This document shows, one piece after another, positions 33,687 to 44,589 of a stretch of DNA of 64,000 bases. A program made the translations under genes and the position numbers. The DNA comes from Agreia pratensis (lineage in GTDB: Bacteria > Actinomycetota > Actinomycetes > Actinomycetales > Microbacteriaceae): positions 310,001-374,000 of the forward strand of contig NZ_FXAY01000003.1 in assembly GCF_900177685.1 (NCBI RefSeq), written 5' to 3'. Every line of letters starts with the position of its first letter. The stretch's first letter is position 1. The notes below the pieces were generated by a model. That model ran no database searches. It was not told the DNA's origin and was given only the letters and a program-made list of their open reading frames with translations.

Positions 33687-36188
33687 TCAGTCTGCGCTCG
33701 GCGCGGAGTCGGACGGCATCCGGGAGGCCATCGTGGCGCCGATCGAACCGACGATAGCGTCGAGCGGCGTGCCGGAGGCATCGCGACGGGCACCGCCGTC
33801 AGGCAGCTGGCGGATCGAGCCGTCTGTGCCGACCGCGAGTGCCGGCTGCGGTCCCACCCACGCCTGGAGCATGATGTCTTCGCCCTTCAAGAACCGCTGA
33901 GCGCGGACTCCGCCGGTCGCACGGCCCTTGGCGGGGAACTCAGAGAAGTCGGACACCTTGGCACTACCGGGATCGGTGCCGGGGAGCATAGAGGTGCTGC
34001 CTGCGACAGTCGCGACGACGGCGCTGTCCTCTGCCGAAACCGCTCCGAAGAAGATGCAACGGGCTCCGGGCGACAGCTTCATGCCTGCCATGCCTCCCGC
34101 TGTGCGGCCCTGCGGCCGCACGGAACTCACCGAGAACCGTAGCAGTTGCGCGTCCGAGGCCGCGAAGACCAGTTCGCTCTGCTCGGCGGGCTGGGCTACA
34201 CCGACGACTTGGTCGCCCTGCTTGAGCGCGATGATCTCGAAGTCGGGCTTGTTCGCGTAGTCCTGAGGAATGAGCCGCTTCACCACGCCGCTGATGGTGC
34301 CGAGAGCGATCGGTACAGGAGAGTCGAGCGAGACGAGGCCGACCACGCGCTCTTTCTTCGTATCGAGCCCCAGGTATTCCGCGATGCGCACTCCGGCGGC
34401 GAGCTGCACCGAGTTGATCGGCACGACGGGCAGATCGAGCACCGGCATCCGGATGAGCCTGCCGAGTGTGGTGACGGCACCGACCTCGCTGCGGCTCGTG
34501 GTGCTCACCAGCGACAGCACGGCATCGTGACGCGCCCGACGGGCCCCCGCACCGGGAAGCGGCGCGGCATCCGTGCCTTCGGGGTAGTCGATGCGGATGG
34601 CCCTGCCCGTTGTGCTCAGAACGATCACGCACGCTGTGTCGGCGAGCTCGAGCACGACGGGCTGCGCCCGACGTGAAGACGGCGCAGCACCGGGCTTCGC
34701 CTCGGTGAGCAGAGTTCGGCGAGGAGTGCCGAGCTTCTCTGCAACGGCATCCAGTTCGGTCGATACCGCACGGCGGATCAACGCGGGGGAGCCGAGAAGA
34801 GCGGTGAGTTCTTCGATCTCTTTGCGGAGGGAATCCCGCTCGGCCTCGAGCTCGATGCGCGAGAACTTGGTGAGCCGTCGAAGACGCAGTTCGAGAATGT
34901 AGTCCGCCTGAAGCACGCTCAGCTCGAACACGTCGATCAGTCGAACGCGCGCGGCCTCGGTGTCGTCGCTCGCCCTGATCACCTGGATGACCTCGTCGAT
35001 GTCGAGGATCGCGATGAGCAGACCCTCGACGAGGTGCAGCCTCTCGGTTCGGCGGGCCAGACGGAAACGCGTACGCCGCGTGATCACCTCGATGCGGTGG
35101 TCGATGTAGACCTGCAGCAGATCACGCAGACCGAGAGTCTGGGGCTCGCCTCGCACCAGGGCGACGTTGTTGATGTTGAACGACTCTTCGAGGGGTGTGT
35201 AGCGGTAGAGCTGCTCGAGCACGGCGTCGGGACTGAAGCCGGTCTTGATGCCGATGACCAACCGCAGACCGTGGGTGCGGTCGGTGAGGTCGGTGACGTC
35301 GGAGATGCCGGCGAGCTTCTTGCTCGTCACACCGTCTTTGATCTTCGAGATCACCTTCTCGGTTCCCACGAGATAGGGCAGCTCGGTGACGACGAGACCG
35401 ACCTTGCGCGCGGTGAGGTTCTCGATACTCACCCGAGCCCGTGTCTTGAAGCTTCCCCGGCCGGTCGTATACGCATCTCGAATTCCCGCCAGCCCGACGA
35501 TCGTTCCGCCCCCGGGCAGATCCGGGCCGGGAATGAACGACATCAGGTCATCGATCGACGCGTCGGGGTTCTCGATCAGGTAGCGCGCCCCGGCGACGAC
35601 CTCGACGAGATTGTGGGGAGCCATATTCGTGGCCATTCCCACCGCGATCCCAGCCGCGCCGTTGACGAGCAGGTTGGGAAACGCCGCAGGAAGGACGTCG
35701 GGCTGAGTCAACTGGTTGTCGTAGTTGGGAACGAAGTCCACGACGTCTTCGTCGAGTCCGTCAGTCATTGCGAGGGCAGCAGCTGCGAGGCGCGCCTCGG
35801 TGTATCGCGGCGCGGCGGGACCATCGTCGGGGGAACCGAAGTTGCCGTGCCCGTCGATCAGAGGAACCCGCAGAGTCCACGACTGGGCCATGCGCACGAG
35901 CGCGTCATAGATGGCCGTGTCGCCGTGAGGGTGCAGTTTGCCCATGACCTCGCCCACCACACGGGCGCTCTTGACGTGCCCTCGGTCGGGGCGGAGTCCC
36001 ATGTCGCTCATCTGGTAGAGGATCCGTCGCTGCACAGGCTTGAGACCGTCGCGAGCGTCAGGCAGGGCGCGGGAGTAGATCACCGAGTAGGCGTACTCGA
36101 GGAACGAATCCTGCATCTCGGTCGAGACGTCGACGTCGAGAATCTTCTCGGGCGTCTCAGGGGCGGCGTCTGGTGTCTGAGGTGTCAT
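33687..36188 (-). CDS. parC: DNA topoisomerase IV subunit A
   Basis: The DNA-breaking subunit of a type IIA topoisomerase, 833 residues. The catalytic Tyr129 is in [10 protein letters not shown]. The quinolone-resistance region reads [17 protein letters not shown], with Thr91 at the position of E. coli GyrA Ser83 and Asp95 at Asp87. After the coiled-coil gate region comes a C-terminal DNA-wrapping domain with degenerate GyrA-box-like repeats ([10 protein letters not shown]). Location next to parE and away from an origin supports ParC over GyrA. The start at 36188 overlaps only weak ribosome-binding sequence. Confidence 0.9.
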   Translation of the reverse strand: MTPQTPDAAPETPEKILDVDVSTEMQDSFLEYAYSVIYSRALPDARDGLKPVQRRILYQMSDMGLRPDRGHVKSARVVGEVMGKLHPHGDTAIYDALVRMAQSWTLRVPLIDGHGNFGSPDDGPAAPRYTEARLAAAALAMTDGLDEDVVDFVPNYDNQLTQPDVLPAAFPNLLVNGAAGIAVGMATNMAPHNLVEVVAGARYLIENPDASIDDLMSFIPGPDLPGGGTIVGLAGIRDAYTTGRGSFKTRARVSIENLTARKVGLVVTELPYLVGTEKVISKIKDGVTSKKLAGISDVTDLTDRTHGLRLVIGIKTGFSPDAVLEQLYRYTPLEESFNINNVALVRGEPQTLGLRDLLQVYIDHRIEVITRRTRFRLARRTERLHLVEGLLIAILDIDEVIQVIRASDDTEAARVRLIDVFELSVLQADYILELRLRRLTKFSRIELEAERDSLRKEIEELTALLGSPALIRRAVSTELDAVAEKLGTPRRTLLTEAKPGAAPSSRRAQPVVLELADTACVIVLSTTGRAIRIDYPEGTDAAPLPGAGARRARHDAVLSLVSTTSRSEVGAVTTLGRLIRMPVLDLPVVPINSVQLAAGVRIAEYLGLDTKKERVVGLVSLDSPVPIALGTISGVVKRLIPQDYANKPDFEIIALKQGDQVVGVAQPAEQSELVFAASDAQLLRFSVSSVRPQGRTAGGMAGMKLSPGARCIFFGAVSAEDSAVVATVAGSTSMLPGTDPGSAKVSDFSEFPAKGRATGGVRAQRFLKGEDIMLQAWVGPQPALAVGTDGSIRQLPDGGARRDASGTPLDAIVGSIGATMASRMPSDSAPSAD

Positions 36189-36302
36189 ACCTGAATGGGG
36201 CTTTCTTCGAAGAAAGGCGGCACACCGCTTCGGGATCGGTGGACGCTCGGTTCGTGATCGGGACGAGAGATCCTGCCGTCACGTGTGCCAGACTTGGCCC
36301 CG

Positions 36303-37445
36303 ATGCCCCCTATGCTACCGGCGACCCGATCCGACGAGCCTCGTCTGTCGGACGTGTTGCCCAGTTGCCTCGCGGCCGTGACATCCGAAGACAACCGCCT
36401 CGGGCTCCCGGCCGTGTCGAAAACCGTCGTCGTGCTTGTCGACGGGCTCGGCGCATCCGCCCTGCGCCAGCGAGCCGGGCACGCCCGATTTCTGACCTCG
36501 CGCTTTTTCAAGAAAGCGACGCTCGTCAGCGGCTTCCCCACGACGACGGCTGCGGCACTCACCTCCCTCACGACGGGAGCATCGCCGGGGCAGCACGGAC
36601 TGGTCGGCTACTCCGCACTGATCCCGGCTTCTCAGCGGGTGGCGAATCAGTTGACCGGATGGGCTCCCGATATGGAACCCTCCCTGTGGCAGAGGCGCAG
36701 CACCGTGTTCGAGCACGCTACGGCCGCAGGAATCGATGCCACGGCCGTCGGACCGCGGAGATACGAATCCTCGGGCTTCACTCATGCGGTGCTGCGTGGC
36801 GCAGAGTATCTGGCCGCCGATTCGATCTCTGACAGATTCGAGGCGGCTCGTTCGGTGCTCGACCGCGATTCCCGTTCGATCTCATACGTGTACGTTCCCG
36901 AACTCGATATGACGGCCCATGCCCACGGGTGGCAGTCCGACCGGTGGACGCATCTGCTCGAGGAACTCGACTCGGCTATGCAGTCGTTCGTGCGCACTGT
37001 ACGCGCAGACGAAGGGGTCCTGCTCACGGCAGACCACGGCGTCATCGATGTGCCCGAGACATCCCACGTGCTCTTCGGAGGGGACGAGCACATGGCGGGG
37101 GTCATCCATATTGCCGGAGATCCCCGGTGCCTGCAGCTGCACCTCGACCCCACGCTCTCGGCAGAGGCGCGGCAGGCGGTTCTGGATGCCTGGCGCGAGT
37201 CAGAAGGCGAGCGCGCGTGGGTGCTCACCAGACACGAGGCGATCGAGGCAGGATGGTTCGGCGCGGTCGACGATGCCGTTGTGCCTCGCATAGGCGACAT
37301 CATCGTCGCCGCGGCGAAGAACATCGTCTACTACGACGCGCGTAAGCCTCATGACCCGTCACGCCGAATGGTCGGTCAACACGGATCCTGGAATTCGGAC
37401 GAGTTGATGGTTCCGCTGCTCAGATTCGGTGCGTTCGAGCGCTGA
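36303..37445 (+). CDS. Alkaline-phosphatase-superfamily phosphodiesterase/pyrophosphatase
   Basis: A 380-residue, probably cytosolic member of the type I phosphodiesterase/nucleotide pyrophosphatase family. The metal site starts with VVVLVDGLGASALRQR, the nucleophile Thr is in SGFPTTTAAALTSLTTG, and further ligands appear in VYVPELDMTAHAHGW and LLTADHGVIDVP. Such proteins occur between parC and sepH in many actinobacteria; the substrate is not known. I chose ATG 36303, preceded by CAGACT at 8 nt, giving a typical start; GTG 36285 and ATG 36312 are alternatives. It converges with sepH, 9 nt apart. Confidence 0.85.
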   Translation: MPPMLPATRSDEPRLSDVLPSCLAAVTSEDNRLGLPAVSKTVVVLVDGLGASALRQRAGHARFLTSRFFKKATLVSGFPTTTAAALTSLTTGASPGQHGLVGYSALIPASQRVANQLTGWAPDMEPSLWQRRSTVFEHATAAGIDATAVGPRRYESSGFTHAVLRGAEYLAADSISDRFEAARSVLDRDSRSISYVYVPELDMTAHAHGWQSDRWTHLLEELDSAMQSFVRTVRADEGVLLTADHGVIDVPETSHVLFGGDEHMAGVIHIAGDPRCLQLHLDPTLSAEARQAVLDAWRESEGERAWVLTRHEAIEAGWFGAVDDAVVPRIGDIIVAAAKNIVYYDARKPHDPSRRMVGQHGSWNSDELMVPLLRFGAFER

Positions 37446-37454
37446 GATCGTGGT

Positions 37455-38594
37455 TCAGGCGAGATCGTCGTCGGTGCGAGCGCCGAAGACGATCTCATCC
37501 CAGCTCGGCATCGCAGCTCGGCTGCGGCGCGGCGGCTTCGGCTGAGACGCCGTGGGAGCGGGTGCGTCCGACTCAGGCGTGTCGATGCCGTCGAGCGTGT
37601 CAGTTCGCGCGGCCGATGCCCAGATCGACGAGGTGAGAGTCGGTCGCGACTCCGAGTCGCGCTTCTCGCGCGGTGACTCGGTGGGCCGCTCGGAAGCGGC
37701 TCCCGCGGCCGACGGACCGGGGGAGGATCCGCTGTCGTCGAAGTCGTCGACGAAGACGGCTGCCTCGCGTTCGCCCCGTCGACGACGGAGCGCCTCGAGA
37801 AGGTCTGCCGTCTGGTTCAGGTTCTCTGCGGGACGTTCTTCGGAACGGGAGATCGCGGCAGAGGTGGCTGCAGCCGATGACTCCGCCGACGACGTGCTCC
37901 GACCGTAAGGAATCACCTCGGGGTTGGGAGCAGTGTCGTTCGTGGTGGTCGGTACTGCGGCGGGCCCGGTCTCCGACTCTTCCGCCTCGACGCGTGGTGA
38001 CACGACGCGGAGTCTGGGAATCAGCCCCTCGGTGATCTCACCGTTCTGCGACAGCGTGACCGCTTCGGTATTCAGAGGAACGAGGGCGTGACGCTTGGGG
38101 TCGTACTGCCACCGTGCATCGTGCTCGATGTCGTTCGCCGTGAACGACAGCTTGACGATCCAGCCGGATTCGTCCTTCCAGCTCGCCCATCGCTCGTCGG
38201 ATGCGCCGAGTCCTTCCAGGCGCTCCTGAATCGCATCGCCGAAGGTCGAGGTCGGTTCCTCGCCCAATGGGTCGAGTGCGGAGTCGATCTGCACCGCCAC
38301 CTTGAGTGCCGAGTTCACCACGTAGGCGCGCTCTGCGAGCACTGGACCCTCGAATCGTTCGACGTAGTCGAGGTCGGCTCCCGTGAGGCGACTCACCTCC
38401 TCGGCGGACAAGCCAGAACGAATATGACCCTGGATCTCGCGGGGCGAGACGCGCTTGCCCGTGTTCGACGGCGTCAGGGTCTGCCTGATCCGGCTCTGAA
38501 GCACGTCGTCGATAGCGATGCGGTATCGCTCGCCGGCGTCGGATGCAACAAGGAGGGCGCCGTCTTCGACGCCGATTACTGTCAATTCCTGCAT
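37455..38594 (-). CDS. sepH: Septation protein SepH
   Basis: SepH (DUF3071) promotes FtsZ assembly during actinobacterial cell division. The 379-residue protein has the conserved N-terminal domain: MQELTVIGVEDGALLVASD, then a helix-turn-helix-like part (VSPREIQGHIRSGLSAEEVSRLTG, residues near 52-75) and AYVVNSALKVAVQID. The C-terminal half is long, acidic, Ser/Pro-rich and probably disordered, ending in SWDEIVFGARTDDDLA, a conserved tail. ATG 38594 has GGAGG upstream and gives the standard family start; the frame is open further back without support. It is divergent from the DUF4193 gene. Confidence 0.92.
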   Translation of the reverse strand: MQELTVIGVEDGALLVASDAGERYRIAIDDVLQSRIRQTLTPSNTGKRVSPREIQGHIRSGLSAEEVSRLTGADLDYVERFEGPVLAERAYVVNSALKVAVQIDSALDPLGEEPTSTFGDAIQERLEGLGASDERWASWKDESGWIVKLSFTANDIEHDARWQYDPKRHALVPLNTEAVTLSQNGEITEGLIPRLRVVSPRVEAEESETGPAAVPTTTNDTAPNPEVIPYGRSTSSAESSAAATSAAISRSEERPAENLNQTADLLEALRRRRGEREAAVFVDDFDDSGSSPGPSAAGAASERPTESPREKRDSESRPTLTSSIWASAARTDTLDGIDTPESDAPAPTASQPKPPRRSRAAMPSWDEIVFGARTDDDLA

Positions 38595-38793
38595 GGTGAA
38601 GGGGCCTCCAGCGGTCACTGTTGGTACGACCATGCCACGTTCTCGGCCGAATATCGGGAATGTAATGGGCGTGCCGCAAGTTGATGGCGTCGATGGGCGA
38701 TGCGGACTCGAATCCGAATTGCTATTCCGGTGGCTTTCGTGCAAACTAACGCCGCCGATTTGGTTTTATCAATCTCCTCAGAAGTGGATGGGC

Positions 38794-39087
38794 ATGGCAA
38801 CTGATTACGACGCTCCGCGCAAGAACGACGACGATTCGGAGTCGATTGAAGCGCTCAAAGAGCGCGTTCCAGACAAGATGTCTGGTGTCGTAGATGTTGA
38901 CGATGCCGACAACCCCGGTGGCTTCGAACTGCCGGGAGCCGATCTCTCGGACCTCGATCTCGACGTCGTCGTCCTGCCCCCACAGGCCGACGAATTCACC
39001 TGCGTCAACTGCTTCCTCGTGAAGCACCGCTCGCAGATCGATCACGAAGAGAAGCTCGGTCCGATCTGCGTGGAGTGCGCTGCCTGA
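38794..39087 (+). CDS. DUF4193 family protein
   Basis: A 97-residue protein starting MATDYDAPR, with an acidic middle part (ELPGADLSDLDLDVVVLPPQ) and a C-terminal four-cysteine site, FTCVNCFLVKHRS and ICVECAA, that should bind zinc. It matches the actinobacterial DUF4193 family, homologous to M. tuberculosis Rv2699c, and keeps the same neighbours (DUF3093, dut, DUF3710). Function is unknown. The ATG at 38794 matches the family start; an ATG 6 nt earlier is possible. Confidence 0.92.
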   Translation: MATDYDAPRKNDDDSESIEALKERVPDKMSGVVDVDDADNPGGFELPGADLSDLDLDVVVLPPQADEFTCVNCFLVKHRSQIDHEEKLGPICVECAA

Positions 39088-39117
39088 CGCAGAGCACCCC
39101 GCGCACGGTACCGCCGG

Positions 39118-39549
39118 CTAGGCGGACAGAGCAGCCGTCAACCCCTCAGGATTCCGGGACGACACGAGCCAATACGGCGTCGGGTCGTCCGGATCCTCGA
39201 GGGGTATTTTTACGACCGGGTCCACCCATCCGCGCAGGCAGAGCCATGCGCGAGCATCCAGACGCTGGCCGCGCTGAAGAGTCGCCGCGCCGCCCCTGAA
39301 TATCGACGGTGTGCCGACGAGCTCGACGGGGATCCGAGCCTTGCCCGCGATCAACATGCCGTCTTTCACCTCGATCACAGGCGCGAGGACGATGAAGATT
39401 CCCGCCAGCCCCACGAAGAGAACGCCGGCTGCGATGACGCCGGCGACGATGTTCACCGGTGCGAGCACGAGAATGCTCGCCGGTATGACGAGTGCGGTGG
39501 CGAGGTAGATCCAGATTGAGGGCCAGAGCCGCTCACGATACGAAGACAT
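39118..39549 (-). CDS. DUF3093 membrane protein
   Basis: A 143-residue protein with two close transmembrane helices (about residues 11-32 and 34-55) and a cytosolic or extracytoplasmic beta-rich domain (VKDGMLIAGKARIPVELVG, ARAWLCLRGWVDPVVKIPL, then TPYWLVSSRNPEGLTAAL). This is the DUF3093 family, conserved next to dut in actinobacteria. Function is unknown. It lies on the minus strand between two plus-strand genes, as its homologue does in mycobacteria. Confidence 0.88.
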   Translation of the reverse strand: MSSYRERLWPSIWIYLATALVIPASILVLAPVNIVAGVIAAGVLFVGLAGIFIVLAPVIEVKDGMLIAGKARIPVELVGTPSIFRGGAATLQRGQRLDARAWLCLRGWVDPVVKIPLEDPDDPTPYWLVSSRNPEGLTAALSA

Positions 39550-39576
39550 GCACCTATTCGATCAGACAAACTGCAC

Positions 39577-39582
39577 TACCCT
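39577..39582 (+). promoter_or_regulatory. -10 hexamer TACCCT, leaderless start of dut
   Basis: TACCCT ends 7 nt before the GTG at 39590, which gives the normal N terminus for Dut. Confidence 0.6.
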
Positions 39583-39589
39583 CGACTGC

Positions 39590-40078
39590 GTGACCCAGTC
39601 AGTCGAAGTTCTCATTCAGGCCACCGATATTCCCAGCTACTCCCACCCTGGCGACGCGGGAGCCGATCTCACGTCGACGGAGGCGCTGACCCTGGCCCCC
39701 GGGGAGCGTCGACTCGTCGGCACCGGCGTGAGCATCGCTCTTCCCGACGGTTTCGCCGCGTTCGTTGTTCCGCGCAGTGGGCTCGCCGCCAAGCACGGCA
39801 TCACGATCGTGAACTCTCCGGGAACAGTCGATGCGGGATACCGAGGTGAGATCAAGGTCGCTCTCCTGAACACGGACAGCACCGTGCCGTACGATATCGG
39901 CGTCGGGGATCGAATCGCCCAGCTCATCGTCATGCCGGTTTCCCGTGCCGTCTTCATTCCCGTCGAGACTCTTCCCGGCAGCGACAGGGGCGAAGGAGGA
40001 TTCGGGTCGACCGGATACTCCACGTCTCCGTCGATCACCGGGCCCACAGCATCCGAATCACAAGGAGAGAACGCATGA
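39590..40078 (+). CDS. dut: dUTP diphosphatase
   Basis: Hydrolyses dUTP to dUMP, keeping uracil out of DNA and feeding thymidylate synthesis. The 162-residue protein has the five trimeric-Dut motifs: HPGDAGADLTS, PRSGLAAKHG, the VNSPGTVDAGYRGE substrate loop with its catalytic Asp, GDRIAQLIVMPV, and the C-terminal GRGEGGFGSTG-like segment seen here as DRGEGGFGSTGYS. The GTG at 39590 gives the family's usual N terminus and fits a leaderless promoter; an earlier in-frame start at 39548 is not supported. The stop overlaps the DUF3710 start (ATGA). Confidence 0.95.
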   Translation: MTQSVEVLIQATDIPSYSHPGDAGADLTSTEALTLAPGERRLVGTGVSIALPDGFAAFVVPRSGLAAKHGITIVNSPGTVDAGYRGEIKVALLNTDSTVPYDIGVGDRIAQLIVMPVSRAVFIPVETLPGSDRGEGGFGSTGYSTSPSITGPTASESQGENA

Positions 40079-40743
40079 GCGATCTGCAGAAGCCGAACGA
40101 CGACGCAGGCGTAGAGGCGATCGACGACGTCGACGACCAGACGCCGCTCGACACGAAGTCGGCACCGGAGAATCGCGCGGAAGAAGGGCCCTTCGACGCG
40201 GATGAGGCCAACCCCGCTCGCCCCTATGTCGATCTCGGTGGTCTCAAGATCCTCCCTCGCGAAGGGCTGCACCTGCGGCTCGAGGTCGAAGAGGGAACCA
40301 ACCGCGTTGTCGCCGTCGGTCTCGACTACGCCGGATCCACCCTTCAGGTGCAGGCGTTCGCCGCTCCGCGGTCCACGGGACTCTGGCACGAGATCCGCGC
40401 TCAGATCGAAGACCAGATCATCAAGCAGGGCGGAAAGAGCACGGCTCGCGAGGGTGCCTTCGGGCCAGAACTGGTGGGAGAGGTGCCTGTCGCGGCAGGC
40501 CCGTCAGCCGACTCCTCATCGTCGCGTCTGGCACGCTTCGTCGGCGTCGACGGACCCCGGTGGTTCCTTCGGGGCGTCATCGCTGGTGAGGCACTGACCA
40601 ACCCGGCCGCCGAACTCGCGATCGAAGAGCTCTTCAGAAGCGTGGTCGTGGTGCGAGGAACGCAGCCCATGCCGCCGCGCGACCTCATTCCTCTCAACAT
40701 GCCGAAGACCGCCGCAACGGCCACGCCTCCGACGAGCGCCTGA
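40075..40743 (+). CDS. DUF3710 family protein
   Basis: A 222-residue soluble protein with an acidic N terminus (about 50 residues), then a conserved domain: YVDLGGLKILPREGLHLRLEV, LQVQAFAAPRSTGLWHEIR, and the end motif ALTNPAAELAIEELFRSVVVVRG. This is the DUF3710 family (Rv2696c homologue), conserved downstream of dut. Function is unknown. It overlaps dut by 4 nt and the DUF3159 gene by 1 nt, so dut-DUF3710-DUF3159 form one operon. Confidence 0.92.
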   Translation: MSDLQKPNDDAGVEAIDDVDDQTPLDTKSAPENRAEEGPFDADEANPARPYVDLGGLKILPREGLHLRLEVEEGTNRVVAVGLDYAGSTLQVQAFAAPRSTGLWHEIRAQIEDQIIKQGGKSTAREGAFGPELVGEVPVAAGPSADSSSSRLARFVGVDGPRWFLRGVIAGEALTNPAAELAIEELFRSVVVVRGTQPMPPRDLIPLNMPKTAATATPPTSA

Positions 40744-41468
40744 TGTCGGAGCCGCAGCCCGACGACCGCACGCCTGCTCCCAGCCTCTCGCAGACATTCG
40801 CGGATGCGGCACGACGTGCGGGTATCGGCCAGGTGACGCCGGGCGAGACTCCCACGGCCGCGTCGCTCATTCGGGCGATCGGGGGAGTGCGCGGGCTCAT
40901 CGAATCGCTTCTCCCCGGGCTCGCGTTCCTCGTCATCTATACCGTGACGAGCGATCTCACACCGAGCGTTCTCGCCCCCGTCATCGTGGCGGTCGGCTTC
41001 ATCGTCGTCAGAGCAGTCACACGAAGCCCTGTCATGCCCGCGGTCACCGGCCTGCTCGGTGTGGCGATCTCGGCGGCTCTCGCGCTCTTCACCGGGCGGG
41101 CAGAAGACAACTTCCTTCCCGGGCTCATCATCAATGCGGTCAGCATCGTGGTGCTGCTGGTCTCGATCATCGTTCGCTGGCCACTCATCGGCATCATCGT
41201 CGGACTGCTCACCGGAGATTCGACCGGATGGCGTTCCGATCGGGCGAAGTTCCGGGTCGTGCTCGTCGCGACATGGTGCTGGGTCGGCCTCTTCGCGCTG
41301 CGGCTCGGCGTCGAGGGTCCCCTCTACCTCACTAGTCAGGCGGCCGCCCTCGGATCAGTCAAATTGATCCTCGGGGTGCCGCTCTATGCCGCCATGCTGT
41401 GGGTGACCTGGCTTCTGGTGCGCACGGCGTTCGGTCACGGCAAGAGCGACGCCGACGCTCGCTCATAA
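40743..41468 (+). CDS. DUF3159 family membrane protein
   Basis: A 241-residue integral membrane protein with a soluble N-terminal 55 residues, LIRAIGGVRGLIESLLPGL as the amphipathic lead-in, and about five to six membrane helices. GLLTGDSTGWRSDRAKFRV between two helices is the conserved loop of the DUF3159 family. The function is unknown. It is the last gene of the dut operon, with a stop-start overlap (TGATG) at 40743. Confidence 0.9.
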   Translation: MSEPQPDDRTPAPSLSQTFADAARRAGIGQVTPGETPTAASLIRAIGGVRGLIESLLPGLAFLVIYTVTSDLTPSVLAPVIVAVGFIVVRAVTRSPVMPAVTGLLGVAISAALALFTGRAEDNFLPGLIINAVSIVVLLVSIIVRWPLIGIIVGLLTGDSTGWRSDRAKFRVVLVATWCWVGLFALRLGVEGPLYLTSQAAALGSVKLILGVPLYAAMLWVTWLLVRTAFGHGKSDADARS

Positions 41469-41500
41469 AGAGCGGCCTCGACCAAGCAGGTGTTACGATT

Positions 41501-41518
41501 TATCTTGACGTCAAGATA
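41501..41518. promoter_or_regulatory. 18-bp perfect palindrome upstream of acnA
   Basis: TATCTTGACGTCAAGATA is a perfect palindrome 117 nt before the acnA start. Its form suits a dimeric repressor of TetR or similar type. An AcnR-like regulator is a reasonable guess. Confidence 0.6.
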
Positions 41519-41558
41519 GATTGGGGCTCTCGCCCGGAGGCCCCGCCCGGCATTGCGG

Positions 41559-41577
41559 TTAGGTTAGCCTTGCTAGC
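41559..41577 (+). promoter_or_regulatory. DtxR/IdeR-like iron box overlapping the acnA promoter
   Basis: TTAGGTTAGCCTTGCTAGC matches the first half of the actinobacterial iron box (TTAGGTTAGSCTAACCTAA) exactly and the second half poorly, 13 of 19 positions in total. TAGGTT and TAGCCT inside it both fit a -10 hexamer, so the site would overlap the promoter of this iron-sulfur enzyme. Confidence 0.45.
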
Positions 41578-41634
41578 CCTGGAGCGTTCCCGGGGACAAA
41601 GATTGACTTCAGGAGCTCGAAGGAGAAGGCGACG

Positions 41635-44454
<2,820 letters not shown>

Positions 44455-44464
44455 TCGACACGAG

Positions 44465-44501
44465 CGCCCTCGCTGGATGCGTCATAGCATCCCCGAGGGC
44501 G
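44465..44501 (+). terminator. Terminator after acnA
   Basis: An 8-bp outer stem (CGCCCTCG/CGAGGGCG) encloses a 6-bp inner stem (GGATGC/GCATCC) with a 6-nt loop. It lies 10 nt after the acnA stop and is followed by TTCCGTCGTTCC, a weak T-rich tract. Confidence 0.65.
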
Positions 44502-44589
44502 TTCCGTCGTTCCGAGCGGCGGTCGGAACGATCCGTCATAGACTCGAACGAGGGGCCGGCCGGCCCTCACGAACGGAAGGGCCGTCTGC

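Noticed and set aside
31101-36188. The pair as DNA gyrase (gyrB/gyrA)
   Set aside because: Gene order, the intervening DUF7455 gene and the absence of origin genes fit topoisomerase IV; this should still be checked for a separate gyrBA.
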